From Bradyrhizobium genomosp. I (2014) (GTDB taxonomy: Bacteria; Pseudomonadota; Alphaproteobacteria; Rhizobiales; Xanthobacteraceae): a DNA stretch of 64,000 bases. Under the pieces are notes generated by a model. The model saw only the letters and a program-made list of their open reading frames with translations, searched no databases and was not told the origin of the DNA. The translations under genes and the position numbers were made by a program. Each line of letters starts with the position of its first letter. Position 1 is the first letter of the stretch. Shown one piece after another: positions 9,724-17,640 of the stretch. The stretch lies in contig NZ_AJQE01000042.1 in assembly GCF_000261685.1 (NCBI RefSeq), forward strand, positions 46,568-110,567, in the 5' to 3' direction.

Positions 9724-10251
9724 CTACCGCATCGCTTCCTGTCGGACAATCCCGTTCTGGGCCGGGGACAGTTCGGCCGCTGCCCGGAGGATATCCTGCT
9801 TGAGCAGATAGACCGAAGCCGCAAGCAGGACGACGTCCTTCACGAGGAAGAGGAACGGCAACGTGGCCGCGGGAAAGCCGCCGGCCGGCGCGGCCCAGGC
9901 GTCGGGGAAAAACGGAATGATCGTCACGGTGGCGACATAGGTCGCGCATGAACCCAGCGATCCCAGGATCGCCAGTTTTCGGTTCCAGAAGCCGAGCAGA
10001 AGAAGCAATCCGAACGACAATTCCGCGGAACCCAGGAAGTAGGCCGCCCCGCGCACGCCAAACACCGGATACATCCAGAAGATCAGAGGCCCGTGGCTGA
10101 TGAAGGGAATCAACGCATGCGCTTCGTAGTCGAACCATTTCTGGCAGCCGAAGACGAGGAACACGACGATCATCGCCACACGCGTGGCATGGTAGTCAAA
10201 ATCGCTTCTGACCAGATCGAGCTCGGACAGTTTCTTTATGAGATGGTCCAT
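9724..10251 (-). CDS. DUF417 (YkgB-like) membrane protein, copy A
   Basis: About 175 residues with four predicted membrane segments (around residues 25-45, 65-90, 95-120 and 140-160). The sequence has the hallmark blocks of the DUF417/YkgB family: FLVFGCQKWFDYEA, FISHGPLIFWMYPVFG, and ATVTIIPFFPDAW. The biochemical role is not established; E. coli relatives are linked to oxidant and chlorine stress. It is a close paralog of the gene at 13977-14492, which lies on the other strand. The start is ambiguous between ATG 10251, ATG 10266 and GTG 10278; ATG 10251 gives a length closest to the paralog. Confidence 0.85.
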   Translation of the reverse strand: MDHLIKKLSELDLVRSDFDYHATRVAMIVVFLVFGCQKWFDYEAHALIPFISHGPLIFWMYPVFGVRGAAYFLGSAELSFGLLLLLGFWNRKLAILGSLGSCATYVATVTIIPFFPDAWAAPAGGFPAATLPFLFLVKDVVLLAASVYLLKQDILRAAAELSPAQNGIVRQEAMR

Positions 10252-10518
10252 CTGATGTCGTCTCATCCTCGAGATCACGGATTGACGCCGAGCGGCGCCT
10301 CGACGTCCGTCGTGACTTGAACAGTAACCAGGGTTCGAAAGCCGCGCTGTGCGTGGGTTATCGCGCGTTTCTCAGAATTGTGCTGTTCGGCTGGAGGAGA
10401 CCGCGGTCGGCTTGGCCGGACCTCACTCGCGTCCCGGCATCCGCGAATGACATTGCGAGACGACGACGCCGGCTTGCTGCTGCGCGCGCTCCGTCTTCGG
10501 TGGTCCGCGTTGCCGCCG

Positions 10519-10565
10519 CAAACCCATACCAAGGTATAGGTTTGTGCATCACAATCGTGAGATTG
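10519..10565 (+). promoter_or_regulatory. Palindromic operator and promoter-like module, copy 1
   Basis: An imperfect 26-base palindrome at 10519-10544 (core CCATACCAAGGTATAGG) is followed 33 bases after the start of CCATACC by GTGAGATTG (10557-10565). The same layout with the same spacing occurs at 17401-17443. CACAAT at 10551-10555 region could be a -10 element, which would place the palindrome over the -35 region, a usual position for a LuxR/FixJ-type activator. ACAATC and GATTGT here also form a small inverted repeat around GTGA. It lies about 225 bases upstream of the receiver gene. Confidence 0.6.
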
Positions 10566-10657
10566 TAGGGGGCTCGCGCCGAACGCATGTTCCGGGCTCA
10601 TCTGCGCAACTGCTCCTGGCGCAGCTACTGGATTTTCCTCAATTGGGGAGACCGAAC

Positions 10658-10759
10658 ATGCGCCTCTCGGGAACAAGCGTCGAACGTCACGACAACTGTC
10701 ACCTGGTCAGAAGGGGAACGGCTTGCGTGCCGATCGCCCCCGTTGCGATCGCGTCTTGA
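10658..10759 (+). CDS. Possible 33-residue leader peptide
   Basis: A short reading frame starting ATG 10658 with GGGGAGA seven bases upstream, ending at TGA 10757-10759, 30 bases before the receiver gene. The peptide is Arg/His-rich at the start and Ala/Val/Pro-rich at the end and resembles nothing I know. Its place between a strong operator-like palindrome and the first operon gene is what makes it worth noting. It may well be chance. Confidence 0.2.
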   Translation: MRLSGTSVERHDNCHLVRRGTACVPIAPVAIAS

Positions 10760-10789
10760 TGATGATTGCGCCTTGCGAGGATAAGTCAG

Positions 10790-11155
10790 GTGAAGGTCCC
10801 TTTCGTAGGAGTCGTCGATGACGACGAGGCCCTGTGCCTGTCCTTGGTGGATCTGATGCGATCGATCGGCTACCGCTCGGAGCCGTTCGACAGCGCCGAA
10901 GCGCTGCTGAGCTATGCCGACCGCTCGAGCTTCGACTGCATCATCGCCGACGTTCACATGCCCGGAATGGGCGGGCTCAATCTCGTTCGCGAACTCCAGG
11001 AGCAGAAGGTCGGAGCGCCGGTGATTCTCATTACGGCGCTCCCTCACAAGCAGCTGGATGCGGAAGCCGCATCGATCGGCGCATTCTGCCTTCTCAGAAA
11101 GCCGTTCGAAACAAGCGCGCTGCTTGAGTGTCTCGACAGGAGCCTTCGAAGATGA
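10790..11155 (+). CDS. Single-domain response regulator (receiver only)
   Basis: About 121 residues forming one CheY-like receiver domain with no output domain. VVDDDEAL holds the acidic pocket, the phospho-acceptor Asp is in IIADVHMPGMGG (about residue 51), Thr in ILITALP and Lys in LLRKPF. GTG 10790 is preferred because GAGGA lies about eight bases upstream; ATG 10766 would add eight residues. Its stop overlaps the sigma-factor start (ATGA at 11152), indicating translational coupling. Receiver-only proteins act by protein contact, so it may control the sigma factor or relay phosphate from the HWE kinase at 13262. Confidence 0.85.
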   Translation: MKVPFVGVVDDDEALCLSLVDLMRSIGYRSEPFDSAEALLSYADRSSFDCIIADVHMPGMGGLNLVRELQEQKVGAPVILITALPHKQLDAEAASIGAFCLLRKPFETSALLECLDRSLRR

Positions 11156-11811
11156 AAGCGCTCACCGGTGACGACATCACGTCATTTATGGCTACGCAGT
11201 CCTCCGGTGGCGACGAGCTGCGGAGCCCACGGTCCCGGGAAGATACGGCTCCGCCGCGACATGATCGCGGAAAGACGGCCCGCTGGGAGAGATGGAACGA
11301 TTGCTCGAAGCGATGGGGCGGGCTCATGCTTGCGGCGCGGGCAGGGGATGGAGCCGCATATGAGCAATTGCTTCGGGAGCTGGATCTGTGGCTTCGCGCC
11401 TACTACGCGCGCCGGCTTCCATATCCCGCTGCCGACGATGCCCGGCAGGACGTGCTCTTGGCCATTCACGCCAAACGCCACACCTTTACGCCGTCCAAGC
11501 CCTTCGGGGCCTGGATCACGGCTATTGCGCGCTACAAATGGGTCGATCGCGTTCGCGATGCGTCCCGCTACAGTGCGCTTGCGCTCGACGAGGAAATCGC
11601 AGTCGAGGATCACGAAGGTGTCGCCATCAGCGCTGCCGCGTTGGACCAGTTGCTCGGCAGGCTCAAGCCTGCACAAGAGACCGTGATCCGCCTCGTGAAG
11701 CTCAACGGTCTTAGCATCGCGCGGGCGTCCGGCGCGACCGGCCAGTCGGCGGCCCTGGTCAAGATCAATATCCACCGCGGGCTGAAGAAATTGGCGGCGT
11801 TGGTTTCCTGA
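11152..11811 (+). CDS. ECF-type RNA polymerase sigma factor
   Basis: About 219 residues. The region-2-like segment runs from roughly residue 62 to 135 (MLAARAGDGAAYEQLL, then DDARQDVLLAIHAKR and the GAWITAIARYKWVDRVRD stretch that corresponds to the -10 recognition helix). Region 4 lies at about 165-215 with LKPAQETVIRLVKLNGLS and a final helix ending INIHRGLKKL. The first 60 residues are a charged extension not usual for ECF factors. ATG 11152 overlaps the stop of the receiver gene, and the stop overlaps the egtD start (TGATG at 11809-11813). No NepR-like or zinc anti-sigma gene is adjacent. Confidence 0.85.
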   Translation: MKALTGDDITSFMATQSSGGDELRSPRSREDTAPPRHDRGKTARWERWNDCSKRWGGLMLAARAGDGAAYEQLLRELDLWLRAYYARRLPYPAADDARQDVLLAIHAKRHTFTPSKPFGAWITAIARYKWVDRVRDASRYSALALDEEIAVEDHEGVAISAAALDQLLGRLKPAQETVIRLVKLNGLSIARASGATGQSAALVKINIHRGLKKLAALVS

Positions 11812-12848
11812 TGTCATTGCGGCCGCCGTCCGGGCCGAACGGGACGCCGTGCGAAGGAATAGTGAAGTTGCTTCAAATCCAGAACGAAGTGCGATCCGGC
11901 GCGGCCGACCAGACGGCGGCATTCCGTTATGACATCATGGAAGGGTTAAGTCTCGCGCCAAAGGCAATTCCGGCGAGATGGCTTTATGACCGCCGCGGAT
12001 CGGCGCTGTTCGAGGCCATTACGCTGTTGCCGGAATACTATCCGACACGAACCGAGCGATCGATCCTCGCGTCCGCGATATCGGAAATCTCCGCGCTCGC
12101 GGGGGCGGGACGCGCAGTCATAGAGTTCGGTTCGGGTTCCTCGGCAAAGACGCGGTTGCTGCTGGCGGAAACGAGGCCCTGCGCCTATGTGCCGATCGAC
12201 ATCTCGGGCGAATTCCTCCGGGAGGTTGCGGCAGGCTTGTCGCGTGCATTTCCCGGGCTACCGATCTATCCAACCGAGGCCGACTTCACCCATCCCTTTT
12301 CGCTGCCGGAAGAGATTACGTCGACTGCGCGCCTCGGCTTCTTTCCTGGGTCGACGATCGGAAACCTGACCGTCCCTGCGGCGGTGGATTTGCTGCGGGC
12401 CATGGCGACCACCCTGGGGGCCGGGTCGATGCTGCTGATAGGCATCGATCGTATCAAGGATCAGGAAATTCTGCTGCCGGCATATGATGACACGCAAGGG
12501 CTGACGGCGGCGTTCAATCTCAACCTCTTGCATCGGATCAATCGCGAGCTGGGAGGCTCGATTCCCGTGGGCGCATTTCGCCATGTGGCGCGGTGGAACG
12601 ATGCGGAAGCGCGTATCGAGATGCATCTGGAAGCCACTCACGACGTCAGCTTCGAGGTCGATGGTCGGGTCTTTCTTTTGACGAAGGGCGAGACCATCCA
12701 CACGGAGAACAGCCTCAAATACGGACGGAGGGATGCCTTCGTCCTGCTGCAGGCCGGCGGATGGAATCCCATCGCCGATTGGACCGACGACAGGGAGCTT
12801 TTCTCCGTCATTCTCGCGGAGCAAAGGCCCGCGCGAGCGGCACCCTAG
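11811..12848 (+). CDS. egtD: L-histidine N-alpha-methyltransferase (EgtD-like)
   Basis: A 345-residue SAM-dependent methyltransferase matching EgtD, which trimethylates histidine to hercynine in ergothioneine synthesis. Seen motifs: YDRRGSALFEAIT near residue 60, VIEFGSGSSAKTRLL (SAM site) near 104-118, YVPIDISGEFL near 126, and FFPGSTIGNL near 178. The C-terminus has the family EMHLEATHD and GETIHTENS blocks. The start overlaps the sigma-factor stop. Unusually, no egtB (sulfoxide synthase) accompanies it here, so EgtB must lie elsewhere, or the product is hercynine. The methyl-transfer call is firm by family; the physiological end product is inference. Confidence 0.9.
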   Translation: MSLRPPSGPNGTPCEGIVKLLQIQNEVRSGAADQTAAFRYDIMEGLSLAPKAIPARWLYDRRGSALFEAITLLPEYYPTRTERSILASAISEISALAGAGRAVIEFGSGSSAKTRLLLAETRPCAYVPIDISGEFLREVAAGLSRAFPGLPIYPTEADFTHPFSLPEEITSTARLGFFPGSTIGNLTVPAAVDLLRAMATTLGAGSMLLIGIDRIKDQEILLPAYDDTQGLTAAFNLNLLHRINRELGGSIPVGAFRHVARWNDAEARIEMHLEATHDVSFEVDGRVFLLTKGETIHTENSLKYGRRDAFVLLQAGGWNPIADWTDDRELFSVILAEQRPARAAP

Positions 12849-12981
12849 GGCGCATCGAAGGCGCAACCGGAATCATTCCGGCAATATCGCCTCAATCGGC
12901 GCAATCCACGAACAGCAAGGCCCGCGATATCCTGCATACTGCGTGTGTCTTCGTGGCAATCAACTGCGTCGAGGTGCGACC

Positions 12982-13236
12982 ATGCAACTCCGTTCATCCC
13001 TCATCCTGAGCTTCGCCGCCATTCCCCTGACTGCCCTGGCGGATCCTCTCCCCGCGCCGTCGCCGAAAGCGCCGAGCCCGGCTGAGAGCGTACACGTGCA
13101 GCCGCGCGGCGATGCGTTCATGCCGAACTCAGTCGCCGAAGATGCGTTGCAGAAGCGCATAACAGACTTCAATCAGAAGCAGGAAGGCCTGGACGCAGAT
13201 CTCGACAAGAGGCTGAAAATCTGCCGCGGATGTTGA
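12982..13236 (+). CDS. Small exported protein with C-terminal CxxC
   Basis: An 84-residue protein. Residues 1-20 form a signal peptide with the cleavage-like site LTALADP. A Pro/Ala-rich linker follows, then a charged helix (about 50-78) and the C-terminal KICRGC. GAGGTG six bases before ATG 12982 supports the start. The CxxC could bind metal or heme, or form a disulfide in the periplasm. I do not recognise the family. It sits between egtD and the HWE kinase on the same strand. Confidence 0.6.
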   Translation: MQLRSSLILSFAAIPLTALADPLPAPSPKAPSPAESVHVQPRGDAFMPNSVAEDALQKRITDFNQKQEGLDADLDKRLKICRGC

Positions 13237-13261
13237 TCGATATCGGGCTCGGCAAACAGCA

Positions 13262-13957
13262 ATGGGTCTGCACATGAGGCGCACTGTCACCGATTCGTTC
13301 CGCGACGGAAGCGGGTGCACGCGCTACGAGCGGATTGCCCCGATCCGGGACGACTCGTTCGAGCTGCTCGTCAGGGAATTGCAGCATCGAATGCGCAACA
13401 TCCTCAGCGTGGTGCTGTGCTTCGTGAACAATACCGATGCGAACACGACCGCCGATCTTCGCGCGGCGCTCTCGGCGCGGATCGCGACCCTGTCCGATGC
13501 CTACAGGATGATCGGCTCGGTGCGGGAGCAGCGCGTGTCTCTTGCGGAGCTGCTGGAGCGAACGCTCGAGCCGCACGCGATGTTCCAAACGGGCCGCATT
13601 CTGCTGGCGGGGCCGGACCTCACGCTGGAGCCGCACATCGCCCTGTCGATGCACGTCATCATCCATGAGTTGGCGACGAATGCGAGCAAGTACGGCGCGC
13701 TGACCTCGACGACGGGAGCCGTCGAGGTGAGTTGGGAGAGCCCGCCCTGTCTTGGCGGACAAGGTCTTGCCATCCAGTGGCGCGAACGCGGCGGACCGAG
13801 GGTGACCAGGCCGGAGCGCAGAGGTTTCGGCACGCAGTTGATCGCAAAGGCCTTGCCGGGTGCGCAGGTCGATCTCGACTTCGCACCCGACGGTCTTGTC
13901 TGCCGGCTTCTGATCGATCTCGGCCAGACGTCGACTACGCTGGGGGCTGTCAGCTAG
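13262..13957 (+). CDS. HWE-family sensor histidine kinase
   Basis: A 231-residue cytoplasmic kinase core of the HWE/HisKA_2 class. The phospho-His is in LQHRMRNILSVV (about residue 42), the N-box is HELATNASKYGAL (about 138-150), and the WRERGG motif (about 180) defines the HWE group. No sensor domain is present, so it probably takes its signal from a partner. In alphaproteobacteria HWE kinases feed single-domain receivers and general stress regulators. The receiver and ECF genes 1.5-2.5 kb upstream are candidate partners, which is inference from position. Confidence 0.85.
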   Translation: MGLHMRRTVTDSFRDGSGCTRYERIAPIRDDSFELLVRELQHRMRNILSVVLCFVNNTDANTTADLRAALSARIATLSDAYRMIGSVREQRVSLAELLERTLEPHAMFQTGRILLAGPDLTLEPHIALSMHVIIHELATNASKYGALTSTTGAVEVSWESPPCLGGQGLAIQWRERGGPRVTRPERRGFGTQLIAKALPGAQVDLDFAPDGLVCRLLIDLGQTSTTLGAVS

Positions 13958-13976
13958 GATCAGGAGGATCGACATC

Positions 13977-14492
13977 ATGAGTACATTGACGAGTGTCCCG
14001 CGGAAATCGTTCGCAAGCAGGCTGCCGATATCGGAACTCCTGGCGGGAGATCTGGATTACCACGTGGTCCGAGCGTCGATGGTGATCCTGTTCTTCTTTT
14101 TCGGGTATCAGAAGTGGTGGGCGTACGAGGCCGATCGTCTGGAACCCTTCATCAGCAACGGTCCCCTGATCTGGTGGCTCTACCCCGTTTTCGGCCATCA
14201 AGGTGCCAGCTGGTTTCTCGGCGTCTCCGAATGGACCTTTGGCGCCTTGATATTCGCGGGCTTCTGGAGCAAGCGCCTCGGCATTCTGGGCGCCCTTGGA
14301 TCGACCGGTACCTTCATCGCGACGGTCACGATCATTCCGTTCATGCCGGATGGTTGGGACGCTTCAGCGGGAGGCTTTCCGGCGATGACAGGCAACGTCC
14401 CGTTCCTGATGAAGGATGTCGTGCTGCTCGCGGTGTCGTTGTATCTTCTAAAGCAGGATGCGGCGCGGGTCCTGAGTCGACCTGAGGCTTGA
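13977..14492 (+). CDS. DUF417 (YkgB-like) membrane protein, copy B
   Basis: 171 residues, four predicted membrane segments. It shares the family blocks with copy A at 9724-10251: DYHVVRASM, FGYQKWWAYEAD, FISNGPLIWWLYPVFG, ATVTIIPFMPDGW and KDVVLLAVSLYLLKQD. AGGAGG eight bases upstream supports ATG 13977. It follows the HWE kinase by 19 bases and is likely cotranscribed with it. The two copies enclose the receiver/sigma/EgtD/kinase genes. Role unknown, probably envelope stress. Confidence 0.88.
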   Translation: MSTLTSVPRKSFASRLPISELLAGDLDYHVVRASMVILFFFFGYQKWWAYEADRLEPFISNGPLIWWLYPVFGHQGASWFLGVSEWTFGALIFAGFWSKRLGILGALGSTGTFIATVTIIPFMPDGWDASAGGFPAMTGNVPFLMKDVVLLAVSLYLLKQDAARVLSRPEA

Positions 14493-14735
14493 GATGCACG
14501 GCCAGACAGATGCAGATCATGGCCAGCGCGAACATGGGATGGTGCAGCGAGACGGCCGTCGCGGCGACGAAATCGAGCGGGGTAGTTGGGGACCGCGTGC
14601 GTATCGTCACGCGTGCCTGGCCCGGAATCTCTTCGATCGCCGGCCGGTCGGCAGCCTCCCAGCACAGTAATAGGTCGCGTTCACCAGGGCGAAAATGCTG
14701 GCGTAGCCCGTGACGGGCAGTGCCGCCCGGCTTCG
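14493..14735 (-). pseudogene. Membrane-protein remnant, possibly TMEM175/DUF1211
   Basis: On the minus strand, two adjacent frames together read like the C-terminal two membrane segments of a TMEM175 (DUF1211) potassium channel: VTGYASIFALVNATYY in one frame, then, after a one-base shift near 14675, a charged linker and DFVAATAVSLHHPMFALAM in the other, ending LAVHLKP. No start codon or upstream domain is seen, and the 3' end runs into the DUF417 gene. I call it a truncated, frameshifted fragment. The family assignment is by resemblance only. Confidence 0.35.
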
Positions 14736-15048
14736 AGCTCGCGGTCCGGGCTGTCGAGAACGGCAGCAGCGATACGGAAAGCAGATGCGCGAAGACTCCA
14801 GATCAATCGGGGCGTCGCTCTGCACTTTCGTGGAAGTTCGGAGCAGCCGTCGCATTGGTTACACCTGGTTCGAAAAAATGCGATGCGATGCGAAGCGAAA
14901 CATCCGTTGCGGGTTCGTGAAGCGCGGCCTCCCGCAGCCAACCTTGGCAACGTTCGCAAGTCCCGTTACATGTTGCGGCGTACTGACGCCGCGCTCGTCC
15001 TCCCCCTCGATGCGCAAGCCGCGGGGTGATGCGTCGAGACGTCTGGAT

Positions 15049-16722
15049 ATGATGGTCACGACGAGACATCTCGGCATGAGGCTTGATAACGAGACGCACG
15101 AGCTGGATCTGGTCGCCAAGGCGTTTCAGATCATCTCGAGAGAAATAAGCTATCAGGGATTGGCCAAGGCTCTCCTCATGGAGGCGCTGAGTTATTCGGG
15201 GGCCGCTCGGGGGGCGATCCTGCTCAGCGGGCAAAGAGAGTTGCTTGCCAAAGCCGATGCGAGCTTCCCGCGCGAGAGGGCAGACTTCCTTGCTTCCTTT
15301 CCTCTGCAAGCCGACTTCCGTTTGCCGAGCGACCTCGCCGAAGAGGTGCTCGATCGGAAGCAGACGGTCGTGAGACAGGCCGGCGCAGAGAGCTCGGCAT
15401 TGATTGACCCCGCGAAGGCGACGTCTGGAAAGATAGCCCAATTGTGCCTGCCGCTGATTCACCAGCACTGGGCGATTGGCGTTCTCTATCTCGAAGCGGA
15501 TGGAGATGCGGGTATCTTTACCCAGCGGTGTGTATGGGTGATTTCTTTGCTTGCCAATCAGGCCGCCGTCTCATTCGAATCGGTACGTCTGTTCGAGGCG
15601 CTGCGCGAGACCAATATGTGGATGGTCAGAGGTCAGCAGATCGGCGGGATGGGCAGCTATCGGTGGAACACGCGGACCTCGCTCTCCCGTGGATCGCGCG
15701 AATGTTACCGCATTCTGGATATCGACCTGGATGTAAACCCCGTGCCGTTCGAGGTGTTCCGTAGTCGGGTCCACCCCGAGGATTATCCCGCGCTGGAGCA
15801 GGCTCTCACCGAGGCGATCAGCACGAAGTCTCCGTTTGCCCACGAGTACCGCGTGATCCACCGGGACGGAAAGACGTTGCATGTCGCAGCCGTCGGACAA
15901 TTCGACGAGGGGCCGACGGGAGACCTCGAGCTGGAAGGCATCATCACGGATGTCACGCAGCGGAAGGCGGCGGAGCAGGCGCTCGCCGACGCGCGAAACG
16001 AGCTGGCGCGGGCGACGGGGTTGACGTCCCTTGGCGAGCTCGCCGGCTCGATCATCCACGAGATCGATCAGCCGCTGACGGGAACGATCATGAGCGCGGA
16101 AGCCTGCCTCCGGTGGCTTGCCAGGGATCCCATTCAGGCTGCGGAGGCCCGGAAGTCGGTGGCGCGCATTATCAGGCAGGCCCGTCGAGCCGCGGAGGTT
16201 GTGACCGGGGTCCGGTCTCTCGTGAAGGGCACGCAGGTCCATTTTGCCGAGTTCGATATCAACGAGGCGGTTGCCGAGGTCCTGCTTCTGTCGAAAAGGG
16301 AGATCGAGCGGGCCGGGGTCATCGTCCGAACCGACTTCGATCGATCATCGCCTCAAGTCGAAGCAGATCGTGTTCAGGTCCAGCAGGTGGCCCTCAACCT
16401 CGTGCGGAACGCGATCGAGGCCATGGCCGGGGTCGAGGAGGGGAACCGCATTTTGGCCCTCTCTTCGGGGGTCGCCGATGGTATGATTTCCGTGGCGATC
16501 GCGGATACGGGGGGTGGCATCAGCCCGTCTGATAGAGAGCGGGTCTTCGAGACGCTCTATACGACGAAGGGGGCCGGACTGGGACTCGGACTGTCGATCT
16601 GCCGCAAGATAGTGAAACTCCACGGAGGACAGCTATGGGTGGAAGAAAACGGGAGACGTGGAGCGAGGTTCACCTTCGCTCTCCCGCTTCGCCAAGCGGT
16701 TCAGACGTCGGAAAGCCGGTAG
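15049..16722 (+). CDS. GAF-PAS sensor histidine kinase
   Basis: About 557 residues without membrane segments. A GAF domain spans about 15-185 ([14 protein letters not shown], then [24 protein letters not shown]), a PAS/PAC about 195-305 ([26 protein letters not shown]), then HisKA with the phospho-His in IHEIDQPL (residue 337) and HATPase with N-box [11 protein letters not shown]1 ADTGGGI and G2 GLGLGLSI. The GAF-PAS-kinase part matches the C-terminal third of the 1845-residue protein at 3086-8623. An open frame extends upstream to 14710, but that part has no domain; ATG 15049 or 15052 is preferred. Its stop abuts the FixJ-type regulator, so the two form a pair. Confidence 0.88.
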   Translation: MMVTTRHLGMRLDNETHELDLVAKAFQIISREISYQGLAKALLMEALSYSGAARGAILLSGQRELLAKADASFPRERADFLASFPLQADFRLPSDLAEEVLDRKQTVVRQAGAESSALIDPAKATSGKIAQLCLPLIHQHWAIGVLYLEADGDAGIFTQRCVWVISLLANQAAVSFESVRLFEALRETNMWMVRGQQIGGMGSYRWNTRTSLSRGSRECYRILDIDLDVNPVPFEVFRSRVHPEDYPALEQALTEAISTKSPFAHEYRVIHRDGKTLHVAAVGQFDEGPTGDLELEGIITDVTQRKAAEQALADARNELARATGLTSLGELAGSIIHEIDQPLTGTIMSAEACLRWLARDPIQAAEARKSVARIIRQARRAAEVVTGVRSLVKGTQVHFAEFDINEAVAEVLLLSKREIERAGVIVRTDFDRSSPQVEADRVQVQQVALNLVRNAIEAMAGVEEGNRILALSSGVADGMISVAIADTGGGISPSDRERVFETLYTTKGAGLGLGLSICRKIVKLHGGQLWVEENGRRGARFTFALPLRQAVQTSESR

Positions 16723-16724
16723 AC

Positions 16725-17339
16725 ATGCCTCCTTCTGGCGTTGTTCATATCGTCGACGATGACCGCGCAGTTCGCGAGTCGCTTGGCGACCTGCTTGAGT
16801 CCCTGCACTACAAGGTCGCGCTGTACGGATCTGCTTCGGATTTCCTGAAGGTCGAGCTGTCGGATGCTCCCGCGTGCCTGGTGCTCGACGTCAGATTGCC
16901 GGGCACGAGTGGTTTGGAGCTGCAGGAGTATCTGACAAAGATCAATGTCGGGCTCCCGGTGATCCTGATGACCGCTTTCGGCGACATTCCCATGTCCGTG
17001 AGAGGCATGAAGCTGGGGGCGGTCGACTTTCTCACCAAGCCGATACGGGATCAGGATCTTCTCGATGCGGTCACTGCCGCGATCCGAAGGGACATGGATC
17101 GGCGCGACGACAACGCGCACCTTGCACAGTTGCAGGAGAAGTTTGCGCTCCTGACCACGCGCGAGCGGCAAGTGATGACGCTGGTGGCATCCGGTCTGAT
17201 GAACAAGCAGGTCGCCAGCGAGCTCTCGATCAGCGAAGCGACGGTCAAGATGCATCGTGGCAGCGTGATGCGGAAGCTGGGGGCCAAGACCGCGGCAATG
17301 CTCGTTCGAATGGCCGAAGCGCTACAACTCCAGGGCTGA
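16725..17339 (+). CDS. FixJ/LuxR-type response regulator
   Basis: 204 residues. An N-terminal receiver (about 5-120) has [11 protein letters not shown], phospho-Asp in LVLDVRLPG (about residue 54), Thr in ILMTAFGD and Lys in FLTKPI. A C-terminal LuxR-type helix-turn-helix (about 138-200) has [20 protein letters not shown] and a recognition helix around [12 protein letters not shown]. The gene starts two bases after the GAF-PAS kinase stop. A perfect palindrome lies 60 bases after its stop, with a second similar one at 10519; FixJ-type dimers bind such sites, so it is a candidate regulator of both. Confidence 0.92.
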   Translation: MPPSGVVHIVDDDRAVRESLGDLLESLHYKVALYGSASDFLKVELSDAPACLVLDVRLPGTSGLELQEYLTKINVGLPVILMTAFGDIPMSVRGMKLGAVDFLTKPIRDQDLLDAVTAAIRRDMDRRDDNAHLAQLQEKFALLTTRERQVMTLVASGLMNKQVASELSISEATVKMHRGSVMRKLGAKTAAMLVRMAEALQLQG

Positions 17340-17400
17340 AGCTTCGCCTTCGGCACCGGCATCTCGTGCCGAACCATCTCAGTGCCGTCCCCGCACGCGA

Positions 17401-17443
17401 CCCATACCTAGGTATGGGCCGAAACAGCATAAGCGTGAGATTG
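17401..17443 (+). promoter_or_regulatory. Palindromic operator and promoter-like module, copy 2
   Basis: A perfect 18-base palindrome (CCCATACCTAGGTATGGG, 17401-17418) followed by GTGAGATTG at 17435-17443, exactly 33 bases from the start of CCATACC, as in the copy at 10519-10565. CATAAG at 17429-17433 aligns with the -10-like CACAAT of copy 1. It lies 198 bases before the AraC gene and just downstream of the FixJ-type regulator. The rest of the 300-base gap to 17640 shows no supported gene. Confidence 0.65.
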
Positions 17444-17640
17444 CCCGCCAGGGCGATGAAAAGCATGTTGTCTCCGTGCGGTGCTGCCAGCCACTGCAGG
17501 CAGCTCGCTTTGACTGGAGAGGTAACGCCGCTTGCAGCTTGCGGCTTCAACGCCGGCTCCAGGCAATCAGGATATCTTCCGTGCGGAAGTTTGTTGGCGA
17601 CTGAACGCGGCCATCCGGAGCACAGAACAGGGCGACGACG

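Noticed and set aside
14710..15048. N-terminal extension of the GAF-PAS kinase
   Set aside because: The extra 113 residues are Arg/Cys-rich without domain or helix pattern and overlap the membrane-protein remnant on the other strand.
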